From Mxb001 sp964537955 (GTDB taxonomy: Bacteria; Actinomycetota; Actinomycetes; S36-B12), in assembly GCA_964537955.1 (NCBI GenBank), contig CAZICY010000014.1:1-41757 (forward strand): 41,757 nt of DNA, read 5' to 3'. How positions within the stretch are numbered: position 1 is the first letter of the stretch; every line of letters begins with the position of its first letter. Position numbers and translations under genes: made by a program. Below, piece after piece: positions 33,279 through 41,284 of the stretch. The notes beneath the pieces are model-generated. The model saw nothing but the letters and a program-made list of their open reading frames with translations. It ran no database searches and was not told the DNA's origin.

Positions 33279-34700
33279 ATGACCCCGCCGCCCGAGAGCA
33301 GCGTCAGGACGCCGTTCCGGCCTCTGCTGACGGCGGAGGAGCACGTCGCCGTCGGCGCGCGGGCGCGGGCGGAGGTGCCCCCCGAGTCACTCGGCGAGTT
33401 CGCTCCCGCGCCTGACCGGCCCGATCCCGTCGGCCTGCTGGAGTGCCAGTCGGCCACCCGAGTCCCCGCACTCGTGCCCGTTCGCTACGGCCGCATGCTC
33501 GCCTCTCCCCTGGCCTTCTATCGGGGCTCGGCCCTGCTCATGGCCAGCGACCTGTCCAGCCAGGCGCGGTCGCCGCTGCAGGTCCAACTCTGCGGGGATG
33601 CCCACCTGTCCAACTTCGGTGGCTTCGCCAGCCCGGAGAGGCATTTGATCTTCGACATCAACGACTTCGACGAGACGCATCCGGGGCCCTTCGAATGGGA
33701 CGTCAAGCGCCTGGCCGCCAGCCTGGAGGTCGCCGGCCAGGACCAAGAGCTCACCAGGAAGGAGCGCACCGGCGTCCTCGACCAGACCATCCAGGGCTAC
33801 CGGGAAGCCATGCAGTCCTTCGCTCGTCAGGGCAGCATGGACGTCTGGTACGCCAGATTCGACATCGAGGAAATAGCGAAGGCCATCCAGCCCTATGTCG
33901 AGAAGAAGGTTCGCAAGAAGTCGAGCAAGGAACTCAACAAGGCCCACGCACGCACGTCACTGCAGGCTGCTGACAAGCTCACTCGAGTCGTCAACGGGCG
34001 CCGTCAGTTCATCGACGATCCCCCCATCATCGTGCGGGCCGAGACACTTATGGCCCAGGGCGATCCCGCAGTGGCCGCGACCACCGAGGCGTTCACACGG
34101 GCCTGGCAGGAGTACGTCGACAGTCTCCCGCCCGACCGCCGCCACCTGCTCGGGCAGTACACCTACGTCGACCACGCTCGCAAGGTCGTGGGCGTGGGCA
34201 GCGTCGGCACGGGCGCTTGGGTGATGCTCCTGCAAGGCCAGGACCCTTCGGACCTCCTCATGCTGCAGAGCAAGCAGGCGGTGACCTCGGTCCTCGAGCC
34301 CTACACGCAGGCGAGTGTGTTCGCCCAGCACGGCGAGAGGGTCGTCCAGGGCCAGCGGATCCTGCAGACAGCCAGCGACATCTTCCTCGGGTGGGCCAGG
34401 GTCACGGATTTCCACTACTACGTCCGCCAGTTGCGCGATTGGAAGATGTCCATCGACATCAACTCCTTGGACGCAGCGGGCCTCGGACTCTACGGTCGCC
34501 TGTGCGGCGCGACCCTGGCCAAGGGGCATGCGCGATCCGGCAACAGGTTCGCCATCGCGTCCTACATCGGGGAGCGGGGCGCCTTCGACGATGCGGTCGT
34601 GTCCTTCGCACGGTCCTACGCGGACCAGAACGCCTCCGACTTCGCCGCCCTCAAGGCCGCCGCGGACAGCGGAAGGGTCTCGGCAACCTATGGCGTGTGA
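33279..34700 (+). CDS. DUF2252 family protein
   Basis: 473 residues. DUF2252 proteins have a kinase-like fold, and the signatures here are CGDAHLSNFG (105-114) and IFDINDFDE (124-132), followed by EWDVKRLAASL. These resemble the catalytic and metal-binding loops of aminoglycoside-kinase-like enzymes, but no substrate is known. The gene starts 9 nt after gabT and so is probably in one transcript with it. Its TGA and the stop of the convergent saccharopine-dehydrogenase-like gene form a 13-nt hairpin. Confidence 0.9.
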   Translation: MTPPPESSVRTPFRPLLTAEEHVAVGARARAEVPPESLGEFAPAPDRPDPVGLLECQSATRVPALVPVRYGRMLASPLAFYRGSALLMASDLSSQARSPLQVQLCGDAHLSNFGGFASPERHLIFDINDFDETHPGPFEWDVKRLAASLEVAGQDQELTRKERTGVLDQTIQGYREAMQSFARQGSMDVWYARFDIEEIAKAIQPYVEKKVRKKSSKELNKAHARTSLQAADKLTRVVNGRRQFIDDPPIIVRAETLMAQGDPAVAATTEAFTRAWQEYVDSLPPDRRHLLGQYTYVDHARKVVGVGSVGTGAWVMLLQGQDPSDLLMLQSKQAVTSVLEPYTQASVFAQHGERVVQGQRILQTASDIFLGWARVTDFHYYVRQLRDWKMSIDINSLDAAGLGLYGRLCGATLAKGHARSGNRFAIASYIGERGAFDDAVVSFARSYADQNASDFAALKAAADSGRVSATYGV

Positions 34701-34710
34701 GCGGTGCTCA
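34698..34710. terminator. Stop-to-stop hairpin between convergent genes
   Basis: TGAGC-GGT-GCTCA: a perfect 5-bp inverted repeat whose ends are the two convergent stop codons. A small bidirectional terminator is possible. The symmetry follows partly from facing TGA stops, but the GC/GC pairs inside extend it. Confidence 0.4.
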
Positions 34711-35964
34711 GCGCTGCTCGCGCACGTGCCACTGCTGCCCGTAGCCCGCGGACATGAGATCGAGGTAGGGCACCGCATCGAGCGCCTCGGGGCCGAGCAC
34801 GCCCGCGCCACTCCACGTGCCTGACGCGAGGAGTTCCAGCGCGATGACGGGATTCATCGCTGTCTGCCAGGTGACCGCCTGCGTGCCGTACTCGCGCATG
34901 GTCCACTCGTTGTCGGCCACGTGGTAGAGGTACACCTCGCGCGACTCACCGTCTGAGCCCGCCGGGCCGGCGGAGCCGCCCCTGTCGGGCTTGCCCGTAC
35001 CCGTCACCCAGGTGCCAGCGCAGGTCTTGCCGCTCATCTTGTCGCCCAGGGTCGCCGGGTCGGGAAGGCACGCGGCCACGACGTCGCGCGGGCTCACCCG
35101 CCCGCCGCGCACATCGACCGGGTCGGTGCGGTCCAGGCCGAGTTTGTGAAGCGTCTTGAGCACCTCGATGAACTCATCACCTAGGCCGTACTTGAAGGTC
35201 ACGCGCTCGCACTCGATCCAGCGCGGCACGAGGAGCACCTCCTCGTGCTCGACGTTGACGCACTCGACCGGACCGATCCCCTCGGGGAAGTCGAAGACCT
35301 CCGGCTCGGAGAAGGGGGCGGTCGTGAACCATCCGCGGTCCTTCTCCCAGATCACCGGCGGGTTGAGGCACTCCTCGATGGTGGTCCAGATGGAGAAGCT
35401 CGGCGCGAAGTCGTAGCCGGCGACGAGGAGGTTGGCGCCATCGCGCACGCCGATCTCCTCGATCCGATCGAAGAGGTGGTCGGCGGCGTAGCGCGCGAAG
35501 ACGTCCGCCAGGCCCGGCTCCACCCCCATGCCGCACAGAGCGAGCAGGCCGCGCTCCGCCCACGCATCGGACTTGCCGAACTGCTCGTCGCCGAGCTTGA
35601 CGAAGGTGTCCGAATGCGGTCGCTCCGGATGCGGACGCGACAGGCTCATCGCGGTGTCGAGGTAGTGGGCCCCCGCGGCGAACGCGCCGTCGAAGATCGG
35701 CATGTTGAAACGCGGGTCGACCACGTTGAGCACGTGCGTGATGCGATGGGCCCGGCATGCCTCGGCCACGGCCGCCTGGTCGGACGCGTCCAGGGCAATG
35801 GCGCTGAACCGGGGATCCCCGACGCGGTCGGCGAGGCCCCGGGCACGGCCCTCGTCGTAGTCGGCACAGATCCACGCCTCGAAGAAGTCCCGTCGCGCGG
35901 CGATGAGCGCCGCGGAGGTACCGACTCCACCGGACCCGATGGCGAGGACGCGCATGCCGGTCAT
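34708..35964 (-). CDS. Saccharopine dehydrogenase-like (Lys1/CANSDH-type) oxidoreductase
   Basis: 418 residues. The NAD(P) loop is VLAIGSGGVGTSAAL (6-20), followed by ICADYDEGRARGLADRV and ALDASDQAAVAEACRAH, with DPRFNMPIFDGAFAAGAHYLDTAMSL in the substrate half. The closest known functions are saccharopine reductase, carboxynorspermidine dehydrogenase and homospermidine-synthase-like enzymes, all of which handle amines joined to an aldehyde. The ATG at 35964 overlaps the stop of the agmatinase gene (ATGA), and the gene is the last in the polyamine operon. A reaction on a polyamine or its aldehyde is therefore likely, but the substrate cannot be read. Confidence 0.87.
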   Translation of the reverse strand: MTGMRVLAIGSGGVGTSAALIAARRDFFEAWICADYDEGRARGLADRVGDPRFSAIALDASDQAAVAEACRAHRITHVLNVVDPRFNMPIFDGAFAAGAHYLDTAMSLSRPHPERPHSDTFVKLGDEQFGKSDAWAERGLLALCGMGVEPGLADVFARYAADHLFDRIEEIGVRDGANLLVAGYDFAPSFSIWTTIEECLNPPVIWEKDRGWFTTAPFSEPEVFDFPEGIGPVECVNVEHEEVLLVPRWIECERVTFKYGLGDEFIEVLKTLHKLGLDRTDPVDVRGGRVSPRDVVAACLPDPATLGDKMSGKTCAGTWVTGTGKPDRGGSAGPAGSDGESREVYLYHVADNEWTMREYGTQAVTWQTAMNPVIALELLASGTWSGAGVLGPEALDAVPYLDLMSAGYGQQWHVREQR

Positions 35965-36986
35965 CGCGGTTCCTCCCAGTCGGCCAGCAGCGGGCGGCTC
36001 GGATCCCAGGTGGTGCCCTCGGCCGCATCCTTGCGCCGCCGGGCGATTGCCGAGAGGGCCTCCAGCACCACGCGGTTCCCGAGCATGGCGGTGATGTCGG
36101 CATGGTCGTACGGCGGCGATACCTCGACGACGTCCATCCCGAGCACGGGCAGCTCCAGGCAGATGCGCCGCACGGCGTCGAGCAGCTCGCGCGCGCTCAA
36201 CCCGCCGGGTTCGGGGGTGCCGGTGCCAGGCGCGTGACCTGGGTCGGCAACGTCGATGTCGACCGAGAGGAAGATCCCGTCGCAGTCGTCCATGGCGATC
36301 TGGAACGCCTCCGTGAGGCACTCTTCGAGGCCGCGCGTGACGATCTCGGTCATTTCGTAGGACCGCATGCGCTGATCGGCCATCCACTGCAGGACGTCCG
36401 GCGGCGGCCAGTAGCCCCGCAGGCCGATCTGCAGGAAGCGATCGCCGCGGGCCGCACCCGATTCGATGAGCCGGCGCATGGGCTGGCCGTGGCCGATGAG
36501 CGAGCCGAACTCGATGTCGCCCGTGTCGGCATGCGCGTCGAAGTGCAGGACGGCCACTCGACCCCAGCCGCGGGCTCGTGCCACGCCGGTGACATCGGGC
36601 CAGGTGATGGTGTGGTCTCCACCGAGGATCAAGGGCATGGCACCGGTCTCGGCCACCCGCTGCACCACCACCTCGAGGTCAGCACACGAGCGGACTGCGT
36701 CGCCGCTGTACATCTGCACGTCTCCGCCGTCGACCACCCGCAGGTCCTTGAGACCGTCCGTGTGCAGGGCCAGGGACGGGCGCGAGCCATCGTGGGCGAG
36801 GTAGCACGCCATCCGCAGTGCCTGCGGGCCGAAGCGGGCCCCGCTGCGGTAGGAGGTCCCGCCATCGAAGGGCGCCCCGATGATGACCACGTCCGCATCG
36901 GCGTAGGTGCCGGGGTCGTCGAGGTCGCACTCGGGCACGCCGAGGAAGGTGAGATCCGGGCCGAACTGGCCGCCGTAACGCGTCAT
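35961..36986 (-). CDS. speB: Agmatinase-family ureohydrolase
   Basis: Binuclear manganese hydrolase releasing urea from a guanidino compound. All six metal ligands are visible: His125 in GGDHT, Asp150, His152 and Asp154 in HFDAHAD, Asp243 and Asp245 in SVDIDVADP. It has 341 residues. Agmatine would give putrescine, matching the adjacent transporter and oxidase genes, but guanidinobutyrate or other guanidino substrates are equally possible, and no arginine decarboxylase is present here. The ATG at 36986 is 30 nt after the FAD oxidase stop, and the stop overlaps the next ATG. Confidence 0.9.
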   Translation of the reverse strand: MTRYGGQFGPDLTFLGVPECDLDDPGTYADADVVIIGAPFDGGTSYRSGARFGPQALRMACYLAHDGSRPSLALHTDGLKDLRVVDGGDVQMYSGDAVRSCADLEVVVQRVAETGAMPLILGGDHTITWPDVTGVARARGWGRVAVLHFDAHADTGDIEFGSLIGHGQPMRRLIESGAARGDRFLQIGLRGYWPPPDVLQWMADQRMRSYEMTEIVTRGLEECLTEAFQIAMDDCDGIFLSVDIDVADPGHAPGTGTPEPGGLSARELLDAVRRICLELPVLGMDVVEVSPPYDHADITAMLGNRVVLEALSAIARRRKDAAEGTTWDPSRPLLADWEEPR

Positions 36987-37008
36987 GGGACCACCCTAGG
37001 GGTCGGAC

Positions 37009-37020
37009 CTGACGCGTCAG
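37009..37020 (-). other. 12-nt perfect palindrome at the FAD oxidase stop codon
   Basis: CTGACGCGTCAG, a perfect palindrome that includes the TGA stop of the FAD oxidase and ends 23 nt before the agmatinase ATG. With a second, shorter palindrome CCCTAGGG (36994-37001) it fills the gap between the two genes. Confidence 0.45.
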
Positions 37021-38429
37021 CTATCGAATCCCAGGCCGACGCGGTCCAGCGTACGCAGCCAGAGATTGCGGCGGCCCTCGTTGCGATCGGCCTTGTCGAT
37101 GGACCGACGGGTGATGCCGATGCCGATTCCCCGAATAGGCTCGGGCGGGAACGGGATCGGCTTCGACCGCACCATCTGCAGCGCCGTGCGTTCGGTGCGC
37201 TCCCGCGCGAGCATGTCGAGCATCACCTGGCCACCGAAGCGGCTCGCTCCCACACCCAGGCCGGTGAAGCCCAGGCTGTAGGACAGGCGCCCGTCGTAGG
37301 CCGTGCCCCAGAATGCGCTGAAGCGCGAGCAGGTGTCGATCGCCCCGGCCCACGCGTGGGTGAAGCGCAGGCCATCGAGCTGGGGGAAGGTGAAGCGGAA
37401 GTGCTCGGATAGCCGTGCGAAGGGAGCGCCCTGTCGCTCGTGCATGGGGTTGAAGCCGCCGTAGTAGCTCGCGTCATAGCCGCCCCACAGGATGCGGCCG
37501 CCGTCGGTGATCCGGTAGTAGTGGAACTGGTTGCCCGCATCGCCGATACCCACACGGTCCTGCCACCCGATGGCATCGCGCTGCTGGGGCGACAGCGGCT
37601 CCGTCATGAGCACCGAGTCGTAGACGGGCACCACGTAGTGCCCGAGCCGCTTGAGAAGGGGCGGGAAGGCACTCGTGGCCAGGGCCACGCGCCCGGCGCG
37701 CACTGACCCGAAGTCCGTCGTCACGCGCATGCCCGCCCCGGCGCGGTCCAGACCCGTGACGCGTGTCTGCTCATGGACGGTCACGCCTGCGCGCTCGGCG
37801 GCGGCGGCGAGTCCCCACGACATTCGGGCCGGGTCGACCATGACGACACCCGTGCGATCAAGGACGCCGGCCCGATAGGTCGGGGAGTCGACCCGGGCGC
37901 GCACCTGCTCGCGGTCGAGGAACTCGTAGTCCAGGCCGAGCGCGGCAGCCTCGGCGACCATCTCGCGCAGGTCGGACACCTGGTAGTCCGCGACCGCGAC
38001 GTCAAGCTCGCCGGAGCGCACCAGGTCGCAGTCGATGCCCTCGTCCTGGATCACGTCGACGATGCCGTCGAGATTGGCCTGCCCCTGGCGCACGAGTGCG
38101 GGCATCTCGTCGGGCCAGCGCGAGAGGCCGTTGGCCAGGCCATGGGTGAGCGACGCCGCGACGAAGCCACCGTTGCGGCCCGAGGCGCCCTCGGCAATGC
38201 GCTGCCCCTCGAGGAGAACGACGGTCCAGTCAGGGAAGCGGCGCCGGGCCTCGTAGGCGGTCCACAGCCCGCTGAGGCCTCCGCCGACGACGACAAGGTC
38301 CGCCTGGATGTCGCCTGTGAGCGCAGGCCGGGGCGCGGGCCGGTCCGGGCGATCGAGCCAGTACGGCCGGTGCACGACATCGGAGAGCGCGGCCCGGGCC
38401 TGGGCGGAGACGGTGTCGGGGAAGGGCAT
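37017..38429 (-). CDS. FAD-dependent amine oxidoreductase (PuuB/DAO-like)
   Basis: 470 residues of the glycine/D-amino-acid oxidase fold. The FAD dinucleotide loop is DLVVVGGGLSGLWTAYE (44-60), followed by EGQRIAEGASGRNGGFV. Near the C-terminus AWAGAIDTCSRFSAFWG and YSLGFTGLGVGASRFGG complete the flavin site. The organisation matches gamma-glutamylputrescine oxidase PuuB. No PuuA glutamine-ligase partner is in the window. The ATG at 38429 was chosen because it lies 5 nt after the potC stop. The open frame upstream overlaps potC and is not real. Confidence 0.9.
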   Translation of the reverse strand: MPFPDTVSAQARAALSDVVHRPYWLDRPDRPAPRPALTGDIQADLVVVGGGLSGLWTAYEARRRFPDWTVVLLEGQRIAEGASGRNGGFVAASLTHGLANGLSRWPDEMPALVRQGQANLDGIVDVIQDEGIDCDLVRSGELDVAVADYQVSDLREMVAEAAALGLDYEFLDREQVRARVDSPTYRAGVLDRTGVVMVDPARMSWGLAAAAERAGVTVHEQTRVTGLDRAGAGMRVTTDFGSVRAGRVALATSAFPPLLKRLGHYVVPVYDSVLMTEPLSPQQRDAIGWQDRVGIGDAGNQFHYYRITDGGRILWGGYDASYYGGFNPMHERQGAPFARLSEHFRFTFPQLDGLRFTHAWAGAIDTCSRFSAFWGTAYDGRLSYSLGFTGLGVGASRFGGQVMLDMLARERTERTALQMVRSKPIPFPPEPIRGIGIGITRRSIDKADRNEGRRNLWLRTLDRVGLGFDS

Positions 38430-38434
38430 GCGGA

Positions 38435-39241
38435 TCAGCCTGCCGCGGCGCTCTCCATCTTGCGCCGCCTCCGGGAGCCGATGACCTGCGCGGAGACGAC
38501 CGTGACGAGCGCGATGACGAAGACGAGCGTGGCGAGCGCGTTGACCTGCACGGGGATCCCTCGCTGGGCCGCGCCCCAGATGTAGATGGGGAAGGTCACC
38601 AGCGTGCCCGCGTTGAAGGCACTGATGATGTAGTCGTCGAACGACAGGCTGAAGCCCAGCAGCGCGGCTCCGAGGATGCCCGGGAGCACGAGCGGGAAGG
38701 TGACATAGCGGAAGGTCGCCCGCGGATCGGCATAGAGATCGCGCGCGGCCTCCTCCAGGCGCGGGTCCATGCCCTGCAGGCGGGCCTTCACCGTCACCAC
38801 GACGAAGCTGATGATGAACATGATGTGCGCGATCGTCACGGTCCAAAAGCCCAGCGGGAAGGCAAGGTTGAGGAACAGTGCGAGAAGGCTGGAGCCGAGC
38901 ACGACCTCGGGGGTCGCCATGGGCAGGAAGATGAGCAGGTTGGTCGTCGAGCGGCCGCGGAAGCGGTAGCGGACCAGCGCAAAGGCGATCATCGTGCCGA
39001 GGATCGTCCCGACAATCGTCGCAATGAGCCCGATCTGGATGCTCGTCACGAAGGAGCCGCAGACCCCCGGCACGCCGCAGAGGTTTTGCCACGCCTCGAG
39101 TGAGAACTCGTTCCATGCAATGTTGAACTTGCCATCGGGCTTGTTGAAGCTGAGGATCGCCACCACCGCGATGGGGACGAAGAGGTAGACGAGCACGAGA
39201 ATGCCGATGATCGGGATGAGGTTCTTGCGCAGCCAACGCAT
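38435..39241 (-). CDS. potC: Spermidine/putrescine ABC transporter permease PotC
   Basis: 268-residue membrane protein with six hydrophobic segments and the transporter-coupling EAA loop (DPRLEEAARDLYADPRATFRYVTFPL). A Cys-containing external loop (CGVPGVCG) lies after the first helix. The ATG overlaps the potB stop (TGATG), so the two permeases are coupled. It works with PotA, PotB and PotD for polyamine import. Confidence 0.95.
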   Translation of the reverse strand: MRWLRKNLIPIIGILVLVYLFVPIAVVAILSFNKPDGKFNIAWNEFSLEAWQNLCGVPGVCGSFVTSIQIGLIATIVGTILGTMIAFALVRYRFRGRSTTNLLIFLPMATPEVVLGSSLLALFLNLAFPLGFWTVTIAHIMFIISFVVVTVKARLQGMDPRLEEAARDLYADPRATFRYVTFPLVLPGILGAALLGFSLSFDDYIISAFNAGTLVTFPIYIWGAAQRGIPVQVNALATLVFVIALVTVVSAQVIGSRRRRKMESAAAG

Positions 39242-40140
39242 CAGACGAGATCCTCCGTGCCGGCTCGCCTGATGTAGACGAAGACGAGGGCCAAGATGAT
39301 GGCCATGAGGATGAAGGACAGTGCACTAGCGATCGGATAGTCGCGGAATTGCAGGAAGTTGGTCTGGATCGCATTGCCGACCATGCGATCGCTCGGTGCG
39401 CCCAGGAGTGTGGCATTGATGTAGTCGCCCGAGGCAGGGATGAAGGTGAGTAGCGTGCCGGCCACCACTCCCGGCAGGCTGAGCGGCCACACCACCTTGC
39501 GGAATCCCGTGAACGGCGAGGCGTAGAGGTCGCTTGCCGCCTCGACCAGGCGCGGATCGATGCGCTCCAGGGCGGCATAGAGCGGCAGGATCATGAAGGG
39601 CAGGAAGTTGTAGGTCAGGCCCAGCACCACGGCGATGGGAGTGTTGAGGATGCGATCCTGCGGCAGCAGGTGCAACGCATTGAGGAAGCTCGTGATGAAG
39701 CCCTCGTCCGCCAAGATCGTGCGCCACGCGTAGGTGCGCAGGAGGAAGGACGCGAAGAACGGTGCCACGACGAGGACGAGGAGCAGGGCGCGCCACTTGC
39801 CGGCCCGGAAGGCGATGAAGTAGGCGAGCGGGTAGGCGATGATCAGGGCGAGGACGGTCGCGATGCCGGAGTAGATAAAGGACTTGATGAAGACGGGCCA
39901 GTACTCCTGCAGCGCAGTGAGGTAGTTACCGACCTGGAATCCCGGCTGGTAGACACCCGCCTTGTCCGTGGGTGCCTGGAGGCTGGTGAAGAAGAGCGAC
40001 ACCAGCGGGATGACGAAGAAGATCGCCAGCCACGCGATGCCGGGCAGGAGCAGCAGGTACGCCGTACGCGGACGGCGTTGCGCCGCTGCACCGGAGACGA
40101 CGACCCCGGATCCCCCGGACGTGGGAGCGAGAGCCGGCAT
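39241..40140 (-). CDS. potB: Spermidine/putrescine ABC transporter permease PotB
   Basis: 299 residues, six membrane segments, with the EAA loop DPRLVEAASDLYASPFTGFRKVVWPLSLPG. The first segment (TAYLLLLPGIAWLAIFFVIPLVSLFFTSL) is typical of PotB/PotH. The gene starts with ATG at 40140, one nucleotide after the potA stop. It ends overlapping potC by one base. Confidence 0.95.
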   Translation of the reverse strand: MPALAPTSGGSGVVVSGAAAQRRPRTAYLLLLPGIAWLAIFFVIPLVSLFFTSLQAPTDKAGVYQPGFQVGNYLTALQEYWPVFIKSFIYSGIATVLALIIAYPLAYFIAFRAGKWRALLLVLVVAPFFASFLLRTYAWRTILADEGFITSFLNALHLLPQDRILNTPIAVVLGLTYNFLPFMILPLYAALERIDPRLVEAASDLYASPFTGFRKVVWPLSLPGVVAGTLLTFIPASGDYINATLLGAPSDRMVGNAIQTNFLQFRDYPIASALSFILMAIILALVFVYIRRAGTEDLV

Positions 40141-40141
40141 C

Positions 40142-41242
40142 TCAGGCCGCCGGCGGTACGTCGAGGCCGAAGGTGTGCTCAGACGCCCAGTGGATGACGA
40201 CCTCGTCGCCGGGTCGCAGGATGTCGGCGGACCGGTTCTGCTCGAAGACCATCCACTCGTCGCCCCAGCTCGTCATCACGAGGTACTGGGTGGACACGCC
40301 CGTGAAGGACGCATCCGTCACCTTGCCGCTGATGCGGTTGTGACTATCCGGGACATTCGATCCCGCGGCTGCGATCGCGATCTTCTCCGGCCGGACGCCC
40401 ACGTAGATGTCGCCATCCGTGCGCGTGGAGCGCGCGGCCGGCACGGTGAACGACGCCCCGTACGCCGAGACGACGATGTCATCCCCCGACCATCCGGAGA
40501 CGGTCCCCTGCACCATGTTGGACTGCCCGAGGAAGTTGGCCACGAAGGCCGTGCGCGGGAGTTCGTAGATCTCCACGGGCGGACCCATCTGCTCGATGCG
40601 GCCCTTGTTCATCACCGCGACGGTGTCGGCCATGGTCATGGCCTCCTCCTGGTCGTGGGTGACGTGCACGAAGGTCGTGCCGACCTCGGTCTGGATGCGC
40701 TTGAGCTCGATCTGCATCTGGCGGCGCAGCTTGAGGTCGAGCGCGCCCAGCGGCTCGTCCAAGAGCAGCACGCCCGGCTGATTGATGAGGGCACGCGCCA
40801 CCGCGACACGCTGCTGCTGCCCGCCGGAGAGCTGGGCCGGCTTGCGTCGCGCCATCGGTCCGAGCTCGACAAGCTCGAGCATCTGGTTGACGGGGCCCGC
40901 AACATCCTTGATCCCGCGCCGACGCAGGCCAAAGGCGACATTCTCGAAGATGTCCAGATGCGGGAAGAGTGCGTAGGACTGGAAGACCGTGTTGACCTGC
41001 CGCTTGTAGGACTTCTCCTGGGTGATGTCGGTCGCGCCGAGCATGATCTGCCCGCTCGTCGGGTCCTCGAGGCCCGCGACCATGCGCAGGGTCGTCGTCT
41101 TGCCGCAGCCCGAAGGCCCCAGCAGGGCGAAGAACGATCCTGCGGGGATCGTGAGGGTGAGGTCGTCCACCGCGACGAAGTCGCCGAAGGACTTGACCAG
41201 GTTGACGAGGTGCAGGTCCTGCACGCTCTCGGTTGCCGCCAC
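40142..41242 (-). CDS. potA: Spermidine/putrescine ABC transporter ATPase PotA
   Basis: 366 residues. Walker A is GPSGCGKTT (42-50), the Q-loop follows, the signature is LSGGQQQR, Walker B VLLLDEPLGALD and the switch VTHDQEEA. A C-terminal TOBE-like regulatory domain (about 265-366) is present, as in PotA and MalK. Start is GTG at 41242, with GAGAGGAG upstream. It lies 42 nt after potD. It energises import of polyamines. Confidence 0.95.
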   Translation of the reverse strand: MAATESVQDLHLVNLVKSFGDFVAVDDLTLTIPAGSFFALLGPSGCGKTTTLRMVAGLEDPTSGQIMLGATDITQEKSYKRQVNTVFQSYALFPHLDIFENVAFGLRRRGIKDVAGPVNQMLELVELGPMARRKPAQLSGGQQQRVAVARALINQPGVLLLDEPLGALDLKLRRQMQIELKRIQTEVGTTFVHVTHDQEEAMTMADTVAVMNKGRIEQMGPPVEIYELPRTAFVANFLGQSNMVQGTVSGWSGDDIVVSAYGASFTVPAARSTRTDGDIYVGVRPEKIAIAAAGSNVPDSHNRISGKVTDASFTGVSTQYLVMTSWGDEWMVFEQNRSADILRPGDEVVIHWASEHTFGLDVPPAA

Positions 41243-41284
41243 GCGGACTCCTCTCGAACGGGTCGGCAGCCTACGCCGTCAGGA

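Noticed and set aside
36102..37412. Rightward open frame (436 codons) opposite agmatinase and FAD oxidase
   Set aside because: Antisense shadow; all six metal ligands of the agmatinase family are on the minus strand.
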